Part shown: positions 28,829 through 36,079 of the stretch, in pieces
How positions within the stretch are numbered: the stretch's first letter is position 1
Layout: each line of letters begins with the position of its first letter
Origin: Gordonia sp. SID5947
GTDB lineage: Bacteria; Actinomycetota; Actinomycetes; Mycobacteriales; Mycobacteriaceae
Direction of reading: 5' to 3'
Assembly (NCBI RefSeq): GCF_009862785.1
Contig: NZ_WWHU01000001.1
Span: 1,736,001 to 1,800,000 of the forward strand
DNA: 64,000 nt
The notes under the pieces: model-generated
What the model was told of the DNA's origin: nothing
The model's database searches: none
Seen by the model: the letters and a program-made list of their open reading frames with translations, nothing else
Position numbers and translations under genes: made by a program

Positions 28829-29833
28829 TCAGAATCCCACCGACCGGAGGTAACGGGCGACCGTCGTGATCGCGGCAGGATTGCGGGGGCCTTCCACCAA
28901 CGCCGCATACGGCAGCGCGAGGAACCGCCCATGGCGTACGGCGTCGGTCTGCGACATCAGCGGATGGGCTCGCAGTTGCCGGATCTTGGCCTCGACAGTG
29001 TTCTCGGGCCCCGCGCCGTAGTCCACGATCAGGATCACCTGCGGGTCACGTTGGGCGGCCGCTTCCCATGACGTCGATGCCCACGAATCCGCGAGGTCGC
29101 CGAAGATGTTGGTACCGCCGGCCTCCGAGATGATCTGTTCCGGCGCGGCGTATCTCCCCGCCGTGAACGGGTTGGGATCGGCACTGTCGAAAAGGAACAC
29201 ACGAGACCGCCGGTTGGCAGCCGGCGCGGTCGCGTTGGCCTTGGTCACCGTGACGCGATAGTCGGTGACCAGCGCATCCGCCCGGTCGCGGACACCGAAG
29301 ATGTCGCCGATGTTCGTCAGGTCGGCGTACAACGCATCGAGGGGCGGCATGATGCCGCGCTCGGCGCTTCCCGGCTGTCGGCAGGCCTCGGTCAGCTGGT
29401 ACGGCGTTGCACCCAGACCGCGAATCCATTCCGGTGTGACCCCGGTCGATTCCTTGAACCCATAATTCCACCCTGCGAAGACGAAGTCGGGATCCGCAGA
29501 CTGGATGACCTCGCGGGTGAATCCGTCCCCCAGCGAGGTGGTCCGCTCGAAATCGGCACGCCACGGAGAAGATTCGATGTCCCGCTCCTTCCCTGCATAC
29601 GTGGTGTATCCGGCCATCCGGTCGGACAGACCGAGCGCAAACATGATCTCGGTGATGCCGGTGTCGTTCGTGACGACCCGGTCGGGACGTCCGGGTACGG
29701 TCAGCGGTGCACCGCAGTTCTCCACGCTGACCTCTCCGCCGCCCGTGCTCGGCGCCGCACCCTCAACCTGCGCACCACAGCCGGACAACACCAGCAGTGC
29801 CGAGAGGCCCATGATCACCGATCTCGTCGTCAT
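28829..29833 (-). CDS. Cobalamin-type ABC importer, substrate-binding lipoprotein (BtuF/FecB family)
   Basis: The 334-residue lipoprotein (lipobox VLSGCGAQ) belongs to the FecB/BtuF periplasmic-binding family, with RPDRVVTNDTGITEIMFALG and EVIQSADPDFVFAGWNYGF in two lobes. It is the last gene of a btuC-btuD-btuF order. Its start overlaps the ATPase stop. The cobalamin riboswitch upstream of the operon indicates that the ligand is B12 or a corrinoid rather than a siderophore. It ends shortly before the PopR-like operator palindrome. Confidence 0.88.
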   Translation of the reverse strand: MTTRSVIMGLSALLVLSGCGAQVEGAAPSTGGGEVSVENCGAPLTVPGRPDRVVTNDTGITEIMFALGLSDRMAGYTTYAGKERDIESSPWRADFERTTSLGDGFTREVIQSADPDFVFAGWNYGFKESTGVTPEWIRGLGATPYQLTEACRQPGSAERGIMPPLDALYADLTNIGDIFGVRDRADALVTDYRVTVTKANATAPAANRRSRVFLFDSADPNPFTAGRYAAPEQIISEAGGTNIFGDLADSWASTSWEAAAQRDPQVILIVDYGAGPENTVEAKIRQLRAHPLMSQTDAVRHGRFLALPYAALVEGPRNPAAITTVARYLRSVGF

Positions 29834-30606
29834 TCTGCTTCTTTCTCGTCGAAGATGACCTGGGGAACGTTCAGGCGTGGATGATCGAAGACATGGGCGC
29901 CGATGCCGAAGAACCGGCGGATGGCTGCGGGTGTGAGGACCTCGCGTGGTGTTCCGGTCGCAACCACCTGACCGTGCGCGAGCACCACAAGCCGGTCGCA
30001 GAACTGTGCGGCGATGTTCAGGTCGTGCAACGCCGCGACCACAGTGACCTCGCGATCGCGCGCCGCACGCAGCACTGCGTACTGGTGCCGGACATCGAGA
30101 TGGTTCGTCGGCTCGTCGAGAACCAGGACTGCCGGCTCCTGCGCGAACGCACGGGCGATCAGAACCCGTTGTGCCTCACCACCGGAGAGCGAGGTGAATG
30201 CTCGGTCGACCAGATGTGCCACGCCGGCGTCGCTCATCGCCTGCGCGCAGAGCTCCCGGTCGCGATGGCCGGTGGAGCTCGTCAGGGAACGATGCGGCAG
30301 ACGACCGGTCGCGACCACCTCCGCCGCCGTGAAGTCGAAGTCGAGGGCGATCCGTTGAGTGAGGGCGGCAACCTGACGAGCGTTGTCCCGCATGCTGATC
30401 GACGTGACGTCACGGTCTCCCACCCGCACACGCCCCCGGGTCGGGTCGAGAGCGCGGTATAGGCAACGCAGCATCGTCGACTTCCCGCTGCCGTTGGGGC
30501 CGACGATGCCCAGGAAACTGCCCCGCGGCGCGTGGACCGTCACGTCGCGCAAGATCGTCGCATGTCCGATTGCGACGCCGACCTCGTCGTAGTCCACCGC
30601 CCGCAT
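29830..30606 (-). CDS. Cobalamin-type ABC importer ATPase (BtuD/FecE family)
   Basis: The 258-residue ATPase has Walker A GPNGSGKST, Q-loop ALTQRIALDFDFTAAEVV, ABC signature LSGGEAQRV, Walker B VLVLDEPTNHLD and switch His in VAALHDLNIAAQF. It is the FecE/BtuD class used by vitamin B12 and siderophore importers. ATGA overlaps at both ends tie it to the permease and the binding protein. Transcription is expected to be B12-repressed through the upstream riboswitch. Confidence 0.92.
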   Translation of the reverse strand: MRAVDYDEVGVAIGHATILRDVTVHAPRGSFLGIVGPNGSGKSTMLRCLYRALDPTRGRVRVGDRDVTSISMRDNARQVAALTQRIALDFDFTAAEVVATGRLPHRSLTSSTGHRDRELCAQAMSDAGVAHLVDRAFTSLSGGEAQRVLIARAFAQEPAVLVLDEPTNHLDVRHQYAVLRAARDREVTVVAALHDLNIAAQFCDRLVVLAHGQVVATGTPREVLTPAAIRRFFGIGAHVFDHPRLNVPQVIFDEKEAE

Positions 30607-31643
30607 CACCCCGCCTCCGTGCCGCGGCGGCGCATCAGGAGCAGAAAGACGGGCACACCGACCGCGGCCGTGATCGCACCGAGCGGGAGCTCTTGCGGCG
30701 GTATGACGGTTCGGGCCAGCAGATCGGCGGTGACGAGAAACACGGCGCCGATGAGCGGTGTGACCACCACCAGGCGGCGATGGTCGGCGCCCACCAGAAG
30801 CCGTGCCACGTGTGGCACCACCAGTCCGACGAACCCGATGGCCCCGCACACCGAGACCATGACGCCGGTCATGAGCGCTGCCACGACGAACAGCAGCATG
30901 CGGAATCGCGAGGCGCGCAGGCCGAGTGATGCCGACACCTCATCGCCCATTGCCAGCGCGTTGAGCTGGCGGGCGAGTCCGGCGACGACCACGAGGCCCA
31001 TCAGCACCACGGCCGCCATGAGCCCCGCGGTGCGCCAGCTCGTCGCTGCGAGACTCCCCAGTAACCAGAACATCACACTGCGAGCGGCATCGCCCGCAGG
31101 CGCGAGGAAGACCAGCACCGTGGTCAAAGCCGAAAACCCGTACCCCAGAGCAGTTCCGGTGAGCACCAGCCGCAACGGCGTGAGACCGCCGGGCGATCTC
31201 GCGATCGCGAAGACGATCGCAGTGGCGGCCAACGCGCCCACGAATGCGGCGCTCGGGAGCGCGTAGACACCGGCCCCGGCGAAGACTCCGAACAGCAGCA
31301 CCGCGGTTGCGCCCACCGATGCTCCCGACGAGATGCCCAGCACATACGGATCGGCCAGCGCGTTGCGGACCATCGCCTGAACCACGAGGCCGACAGTGCT
31401 CAAGCCTGCCCCGACCAGTGCACCGGAGAGAACACGAGGGAGTCGCGAATCGACCACGATCCGGTAATCGGCGGCGTCGGCCGCGGTGACGACGCCACCG
31501 ACCAGGTCGGCCCACAGGTATCCGAAGGCATCACGCCACGGGATGTCGGCTGTGCCGAAGATGAGTCCGAGCACGGAGACGGCCAGAAGCCCCGATACGC
31601 AGAGCGCACTCAGCACGCTCACGCGCAGCCACTGCCTGGTCAT
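30606..31643 (-). CDS. Cobalamin-type ABC importer permease (BtuC/FecCD family)
   Basis: The 345-residue protein has about ten membrane helices and the FecCD family markers RIVVDSRLPRVLSGALVGAG, ADPYVLGISSGASVGA, SLGLRASRFRMLLF and IGFVGLVVPHVARLLVG. It opens the three-gene importer operon and is preceded by the cobalamin riboswitch. The ATG at 31643 gives a normal short cytoplasmic start. Confidence 0.92.
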   Translation of the reverse strand: MTRQWLRVSVLSALCVSGLLAVSVLGLIFGTADIPWRDAFGYLWADLVGGVVTAADAADYRIVVDSRLPRVLSGALVGAGLSTVGLVVQAMVRNALADPYVLGISSGASVGATAVLLFGVFAGAGVYALPSAAFVGALAATAIVFAIARSPGGLTPLRLVLTGTALGYGFSALTTVLVFLAPAGDAARSVMFWLLGSLAATSWRTAGLMAAVVLMGLVVVAGLARQLNALAMGDEVSASLGLRASRFRMLLFVVAALMTGVMVSVCGAIGFVGLVVPHVARLLVGADHRRLVVVTPLIGAVFLVTADLLARTVIPPQELPLGAITAAVGVPVFLLLMRRRGTEAG

Positions 31644-31734
31644 CGCACCTCGTCACATACCGAGGGCACACGACGACGCCGACCGACCGGCGGCACCGAC
31701 CATGTCCCACGGAGTCGATGTCGACCGCGGCACA

Positions 31735-31940
31735 CCGCTGCGGTCACGTCGGCAGGTCTTCGGACTCCCGGACACGGCACTGTTCGTGCCACCTAGTGAC
31801 GGCCGCTTCCCAGGTCATCGCTGACCCAGTGCTCCTGGTCGCTGTCGTTTCCGGTCACCGCTGCGGGGCAGCTCTGGATTCTCACCAGATTCCCTCTTGC
31901 GCTCGATCCGGACGAACCGGACGCGAGACCGACGCAACAC
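31735..31940 (-). promoter_or_regulatory. Cobalamin (B12) riboswitch
   Basis: On the minus strand the hallmark core reads GGGAATCTGGTGAGAATCC, then AGAGCTGCCCCGCAGCGGTGA in two pieces (31853-31895). About 80 nt later comes the 3' signature AGTCCGAAGACCTGCCGACGTG-like segment near 31750-31771. This is the adenosylcobalamin element layout, 90 bp upstream of btuC. Binding of B12 is expected to reduce importer expression. Confidence 0.92.
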
Positions 31941-31994
31941 CGAACCTAGCAGCCGACTCGATCGGCGTTGCAACACCGTCATAGGATGCGAGCC

Positions 31995-32522
31995 ATGGAC
32001 CCGCAGGCCCACACCCTCGAGAACGTTCGAGGTTGCGTCGTCGGTGCGTCGTCGGGGGTCACCGCGATCCTCGCGCACTCGGCGGCCGGCGGCGGGTTGC
32101 CGGACACCACGGCGCTCACCCTCCTCGTCGCGGTCTGCGCCGGACTGGGCTGGACGGCGGCGGTCACAGCTACGTCGAAGGCCGGGCGGCCCGGTCTGGT
32201 CGGCATGCTCGTCGCCGGACAGGTCGTGGGACACCTCTCACTCGTCGCCCTGTCGCATCACCACGCCACCCTGTTCACCCCGTCGATGGCGACGTTCCAC
32301 GTGGCCGCGACCGTCGTGGCGGCCGCATCGGCTCTCGGCCTGGAGTCCGCCCTGAGCGCGACTCTGTCGGTGGTGATCCGGACAGTTCTCACCCTCATCT
32401 CATCGCCGGTGGACGACTCGACTGCCTGGAGCGTGCTGCCCGCGGACGACGACCGTCTGCGCCCCGGCCGCCGGCATGTCCGGCCGGTCGGCACCCGCGG
32501 CCCGCCCGCAGCCGCGATCTGA
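31995..32522 (+). CDS. Unknown small membrane protein with about four helices
   Basis: The 175-residue product has about four hydrophobic segments between residues 10 and 135, with a His-rich turn (LSHHHATLF) in the third loop, and an Arg/Pro-rich cytoplasmic tail. I do not recognise the family. It is divergent from the B12 importer and lies 72 bp upstream of the PepSY membrane protein on the same strand. The two may form a unit, possibly in metal handling given the His-rich loops of both. The ATG at 31995 was chosen over a longer in-frame start. Confidence 0.7.
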   Translation: MDPQAHTLENVRGCVVGASSGVTAILAHSAAGGGLPDTTALTLLVAVCAGLGWTAAVTATSKAGRPGLVGMLVAGQVVGHLSLVALSHHHATLFTPSMATFHVAATVVAAASALGLESALSATLSVVIRTVLTLISSPVDDSTAWSVLPADDDRLRPGRRHVRPVGTRGPPAAAI

Positions 32523-32594
32523 CCATTCCTCATCCTCGCTGACCTGCCCGCGACAAAAGCACGCGCCGGTCGGCTCCTTGCGTATGCGCGCGGC

Positions 32595-34142
32595 ATGACG
32601 ACGCCGCGCGCCGCATTCAGCTGTGAAAGGCGGACCGCTGTGTCCCTCACCCAGGAACCACCACCCCCACGTCCCCTCCCCTCGTCGACACCGGTAGACC
32701 TCCCGGATTCGTCGACACCGTCCGGCCCTCCTCGCGACCGGCCGGGCAGTCGCCGCACCGCCTGGGAACCGCTGGTGCGGCGATTGCACTTCTACGCAGG
32801 CATTCTGGTGGCACCATTTCTGATCGTCGCGGTCGTCAGCGGCGGGTTGTACGCGCTGGCACCGAGTCTCGAGAAAGTCGTCTATCGCGGGCAACTACAC
32901 ACCGACAGCACGGGTCCGACTCGCCCCGTCGCCGATCAGATCCGCGCCGCCATGGCCGAGCGACCGGATCTCACCCTCTCCGCGGTGCGCCCGGCGGCGG
33001 CACCCGGCGACACCACGCGCGTGCTGTTCGACGACCCGTCATTGGGCGAGTCCGAGCGGCTGGCGGTCTTCGTCGATCCCGTCACCACGCGGCCGGTCGG
33101 GGAGCTGGTGAGCTACGGCAGCTCCGCGGCGCTCCCACTGCGAACCTGGTTCAGCCAGCTGCATCGTCACCTGCATCTGGGCGAACCGGGCCGTGTGTAC
33201 AGCGAGCTCGCTGCGTCATGGCTGTGGGTGATCGCATTGGCGGGTCTCACACTGTGGGTCGCCCGCCACCGCCGCACGAGGCGCGACCGCAAGGCCCGGC
33301 TGATCACCGTCGACCGTTCCACGACCGGGCGGGCCCGCACGCTGAACTGGCATGGTGCCGTGGGCGTCTGGATCGTCGTCGGCGTGCTGTTCCTCTCGGC
33401 GACCGGCCTGACCTGGTCACGATTCGCCGGCGAGAACATCGGCGAGTTGCGTTCGGCGCTGAGCTGGACCACTCCGAGTGTCTCCACGTCCCTCGACCGA
33501 TCCGACATGTCGCCCTCCGCACACAGCGGGCACGAGGGCCACGCGGGCGGGCACGATCCCGTCGGGAGCAACGCGACCGATGACACTGTGGCGCAAGTGG
33601 ACTCGGTTCTGTCCGATGCGCGTCGCGTCGGGGTGACCGATCACGTCGAGGTCACTTTACCGACCGACGAGACAACCGCGTTCACGGTCGCCGAGACACG
33701 ACAGCCATGGCAGTTCTCACCGAACACGGTCTCCGTCGACGGAGCGACCGGACAGGTCGTCGACGTCTCCTGGTTCGCCGACTGGCCGGTCGCCGCGAAA
33801 CTGAGCACATGGGGCATCTCGCTGCACATGGGACTGTTGTTCGGCCTCGTCAACCAGGTGGCACTGCTCGTGTTGGCGATCGGCCTGCTCGCCGTGATCG
33901 TCCGCGGCTACCAGATGTGGTGGCAGCGTCGCCCCCGTCGTACCGGCCGCACGATCTCGGTCGGACGGCCGCCGCAACGAGGGGCCTGGCGGCGACTACC
34001 GGTCCCGACGCTTGTGGCGGTGGCGGCGATCGCCGTCGCAGTCGGTTGGCTCATCCCGCTCCTCGGTATCAGCCTTGCCGGATTCATCCTCGTCGACATC
34101 ATCGTCGGCCACGCGGAACGGTTGCGGCACAAGCACAACTGA
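32595..34142 (+). CDS. PepSY-associated TM protein (COG3182-like) with His-rich loop
   Basis: The 515-residue protein has PepSY-TM topology. Helices lie at about residues 65-90, 205-222, 255-275 and 400-435, with two more near the C-terminus. The family motif RRLHFYAGILVAPFLI is at the first helix and QLHRHLHLGEPGR in the first external domain. An external loop contains SGHEGHAGGHDP, a possible metal-binding patch. Relatives are often linked to iron or copper uptake and reduction. The start is either the ATG at 32595 or a GTG at 32640, both behind modest ribosome-binding sites. It converges on DAHP synthase. Confidence 0.85.
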   Translation: MTTPRAAFSCERRTAVSLTQEPPPPRPLPSSTPVDLPDSSTPSGPPRDRPGSRRTAWEPLVRRLHFYAGILVAPFLIVAVVSGGLYALAPSLEKVVYRGQLHTDSTGPTRPVADQIRAAMAERPDLTLSAVRPAAAPGDTTRVLFDDPSLGESERLAVFVDPVTTRPVGELVSYGSSAALPLRTWFSQLHRHLHLGEPGRVYSELAASWLWVIALAGLTLWVARHRRTRRDRKARLITVDRSTTGRARTLNWHGAVGVWIVVGVLFLSATGLTWSRFAGENIGELRSALSWTTPSVSTSLDRSDMSPSAHSGHEGHAGGHDPVGSNATDDTVAQVDSVLSDARRVGVTDHVEVTLPTDETTAFTVAETRQPWQFSPNTVSVDGATGQVVDVSWFADWPVAAKLSTWGISLHMGLLFGLVNQVALLVLAIGLLAVIVRGYQMWWQRRPRRTGRTISVGRPPQRGAWRRLPVPTLVAVAAIAVAVGWLIPLLGISLAGFILVDIIVGHAERLRHKHN

Positions 34143-34157
34143 CCCGAGATGTCGGTC

Positions 34158-34201
34158 GCGGCGGCCGGGGGCGACAGCGGCATGTCCGCCCCCGCCGCCG
34201 C
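34158..34201. terminator. GC-rich bidirectional terminator hairpin
   Basis: A 15-bp arm (34158-34173, with one bulge) pairs with its complement at 34187-34201 between the convergent PepSY and DAHP synthase genes. There is no T-run, as is common in this group. Confidence 0.65.
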
Positions 34202-34204
34202 GCG

Positions 34205-35275
34205 TCAACTCTGGGCCAGCGTTGCCAGCACTGCCGCGCTGGCCTCCCAGCCCATGCATTTGTCGGTGACCGACTGGCCGTAGGTCAGCGGACGGGCGTC
34301 CGGCGACTGTGCGCCCGGCTCGAGGAAACTCTCGAGCATGACGCCGCTGATCGCCACCTTCTGGCCCGCACGACGTACCGACCCGATCGTCGCGGCGAGT
34401 TCATTGGCGACCTCGGCCTGCCGAACGTGGTCCTTGCCGGAGTTCGCGTGCGAGCAATCGATCATCACTCGTTGCGGCAGAGCAGCTTTCGCGAGCGCGT
34501 CGACCGCTTCCGCGACCGACTCCCCGTCATGGTTCGGTCCGGCGGTGCCGCCACGCAGGATCACGTGACAATCGTCGTTACCTGCGGTCTCCACCACGGA
34601 TCCGTGGCCGAAGTCGTCGACGCCGAAGAACACATGTTGCGCCGCCGCCGCTTTCACACCGTCGATCGCGACCTGGACGTTTCCGTCGGTACCGTTCTTG
34701 AAACCGATGGGCATCGACAGTCCCGATGCGAGCTGGCGGTGGACCTGCGACTCCGTGGTGCGCGCCCCGATGGCACCCCAGGCGACGGTGTCGGCGATGT
34801 ATTGCGGGCTGGTCGGTTCCAGGAACTCGCACCCGACAGGCAATCCGAGGTCGATGATGTCGAGCAGCAGCGAACGAGCGGTCCGCAACCCGCGCTCCAC
34901 GTCGAAGGTCCCGTCCATCCCGGGATCGTTGATGAGGCCCTTCCACCCGACTGTGGTGCGCGGCTTCTCGAAGTAGACGCGCATCACGATCTTCAGACGA
35001 TCGGCGTAGTCCTTGGCCAGCGGTGCCAGCCGTCGTGCGTAGTCCAGCGCCGCCACGGGGTCGTGTACCGAACACGGACCCACGACGACGAGCAGGCGGT
35101 CGTCTCTACCGGCGAGGATGTCGGCGATCTCGTCGCGATCGTTGCGCACCGCCACCGCGCGACGGGCGGTCAGCGGCAGTTCACTGCGAATCGTGTCGGG
35201 CGACGGGATGGAACGGAAGGACTTGACCCGGCGATCGGAGGTCGATTCGGCAGTCAAGTCGGGAATGGTGGTCAC
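34205..35275 (-). CDS. aroG: 3-deoxy-7-phosphoheptulonate (DAHP) synthase, class I (AroG/AroF type)
   Basis: The enzyme condenses PEP and erythrose 4-phosphate, the first step of aromatic amino-acid synthesis. The 356-residue protein has VVVGPCSVHDP, MRVYFEKPRTTVGWKGLIND (residues split across 120-140), GARTTESQVHRQLASGLS and DCSHANSGKDH, all of the AroG-type fold. The GTG at 35275 follows GAAAGG with 7-nt spacing; a longer in-frame start is less likely. Expression is preceded by a leader peptide and attenuator. It converges on the PepSY gene. Confidence 0.93.
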   Translation of the reverse strand: MTTIPDLTAESTSDRRVKSFRSIPSPDTIRSELPLTARRAVAVRNDRDEIADILAGRDDRLLVVVGPCSVHDPVAALDYARRLAPLAKDYADRLKIVMRVYFEKPRTTVGWKGLINDPGMDGTFDVERGLRTARSLLLDIIDLGLPVGCEFLEPTSPQYIADTVAWGAIGARTTESQVHRQLASGLSMPIGFKNGTDGNVQVAIDGVKAAAAQHVFFGVDDFGHGSVVETAGNDDCHVILRGGTAGPNHDGESVAEAVDALAKAALPQRVMIDCSHANSGKDHVRQAEVANELAATIGSVRRAGQKVAISGVMLESFLEPGAQSPDARPLTYGQSVTDKCMGWEASAAVLATLAQS

Positions 35276-35358
35276 GTCATGCCTTTCGGGGTCTGGCCCG
35301 GTCGATGTCGGGTGCCCCTGGTTGCTCACAGATCACCGGAGGCCCTTGAAATGACGAA

Positions 35359-35382
35359 AGCAGCAACCTCGTGGTTGCTGCT
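35359..35382 (-). terminator. Attenuator terminator hairpin in the DAHP synthase leader
   Basis: On the minus strand AGCAGCAACC and GGTTGCTGCT form a 10-bp stem with a 4-nt loop, followed by TTCGTCATTT. It lies 84 bp before the aroG start codon and 29 nt after the leader-peptide stop, the expected place for a ribosome-controlled attenuator. Confidence 0.75.
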
Positions 35383-35384
35383 CG

Positions 35385-35453
35385 GGCTCCGGGTGTGGTG
35401 CGCGCGACGATCAGCGCCTTATCGCGGCCCCACCCGGAGCCTCGATAAAGCGC
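35385..35453 (-). promoter_or_regulatory. Alternative hairpins in the DAHP synthase leader
   Basis: Hairpin A pairs 35414-35424 with 35443-35453 (11 bp with one G-U), starting at the Trp-Arg-Phe codons of the leader peptide. Pairing B joins 35385-35395 with 35431-35441 (11 bp perfect, GGCTCCGGGTG). B uses the loop of A, so the two compete or form a pseudoknot, and B ends beside the terminator hairpin. This fits ribosome-position sensing. Confidence 0.6.
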
Positions 35454-35476
35454 CAATAGGCGCGTGCGGTGGTCAT
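35411..35476 (-). CDS. Leader peptide with Tyr-Trp-Arg-Phe (aroR-like) of the DAHP synthase attenuator
   Basis: A 21-residue ORF begins MTTARAYWRFIEAP and ends GGAAIRR before the DAHP synthase gene. The Tyr, Trp and Phe codons are clustered at residues 7-10, immediately at the 5' arm of a hairpin, as in amino-acid attenuation leaders. Corynebacterium glutamicum has a leader gene, aroR, ahead of its DAHP synthase aroF that senses aromatic amino acids. This appears to be the counterpart. The ATG is about 4 nt from the predicted transcription start, so the peptide may be translated leaderlessly. Confidence 0.75.
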   Translation of the reverse strand: MTTARAYWRFIEAPGGAAIRR

Positions 35477-35486
35477 CACGGCGACC

Positions 35487-35515
35487 AGGCTAGCACGACC
35501 CCGCACCGCGTCCAA
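35487..35515 (-). promoter_or_regulatory. Promoter of the DAHP synthase leader transcript
   Basis: On the minus strand TTGGAC (35510-35515) and TAGCCT (35487-35492) are spaced by exactly 17 bp, a good sigma-70-type promoter. The start point near 35480 would put the leader-peptide ATG almost at the 5' end. Confidence 0.6.
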
Positions 35516-35535
35516 TCGCGTTGATCCGGCGTCGC

Positions 35536-36006
35536 TCACGGGTGCCCCCGGTCGATGAGCTGACTCAGCACGATGATGGACTCCGAGTGGTCGACCGGAC
35601 CTGCGCTTCGAATCCGTTCCAGCGCCTGTTCCAGGTGGCGCACGTCGCGAGCGCGGACCCGGAGGATGGCGTCCGCCTGACCGGTGATGGTCGCGGCGCT
35701 GACGACTTCCGGAATCGGTTCCCACGCCGCCTTCAGCGAATCGGGCGAGATGTTGCCCCGGCAGGAGACCTGGACATAGGCCTCGGTGGTCCACTGCATC
35801 GCGTGCGGATCGACGATCGCCGTGAATCCCTTGATCACGCCGTCCTCGACCAATCGGTCGACCCGCCGCTTCACCGCCGGAGCCGATAGGCCCACCTGGT
35901 CACCGATCTGCGCGAACGTGGCCCGGGCGTCCTTGGTCAAGCAGGCGAGCACCTTCTCATCCAGATCATCGAGCTGACGCAATGCATCTCCATCTGTTGA
36001 GTACAT
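35536..36006 (-). CDS. Lrp/AsnC-family regulator
   Basis: The 156-residue protein has an N-terminal AsnC HTH (DEKVLACLTKDARATFAQIGDQVGLSAP, residues 13-41, ending in SAPAVKRRVDRL) and a RAM ligand-binding domain (about residues 70-145). It is divergent from the dimethylargininase/ornithine aminotransferase gene with 73 bp between. M. tuberculosis Rv2324 stands in the same relation to Rv2323c and rocD, so arginine/ornithine catabolism is the likely target. The intergenic region holds an inverted repeat, GTTGCG-N6-CGCAAC. Confidence 0.9.
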   Translation of the reverse strand: MYSTDGDALRQLDDLDEKVLACLTKDARATFAQIGDQVGLSAPAVKRRVDRLVEDGVIKGFTAIVDPHAMQWTTEAYVQVSCRGNISPDSLKAAWEPIPEVVSAATITGQADAILRVRARDVRHLEQALERIRSAGPVDHSESIIVLSQLIDRGHP

Positions 36007-36017
36007 CTGACCGCTTT

Positions 36018-36073
36018 GTTGCGGGCATGCGCAACACACGTCGATTGATTGCACACAGGACCGAGGATAGCGT
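36018..36073 (+). promoter_or_regulatory. Operator and leaderless promoter of the ddaH-rocD gene
   Basis: The inverted repeat GTTGCG-GGCATG-CGCAAC (36018-36035) is a likely AsnC operator. Downstream, TTGATT (36045-36050) and TAGCGT (36068-36073) are 17 bp apart. The predicted start point falls on the A of the ATG at 36080, so the mRNA would be leaderless. Confidence 0.5.
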
Positions 36074-36079
36074 CGATTC

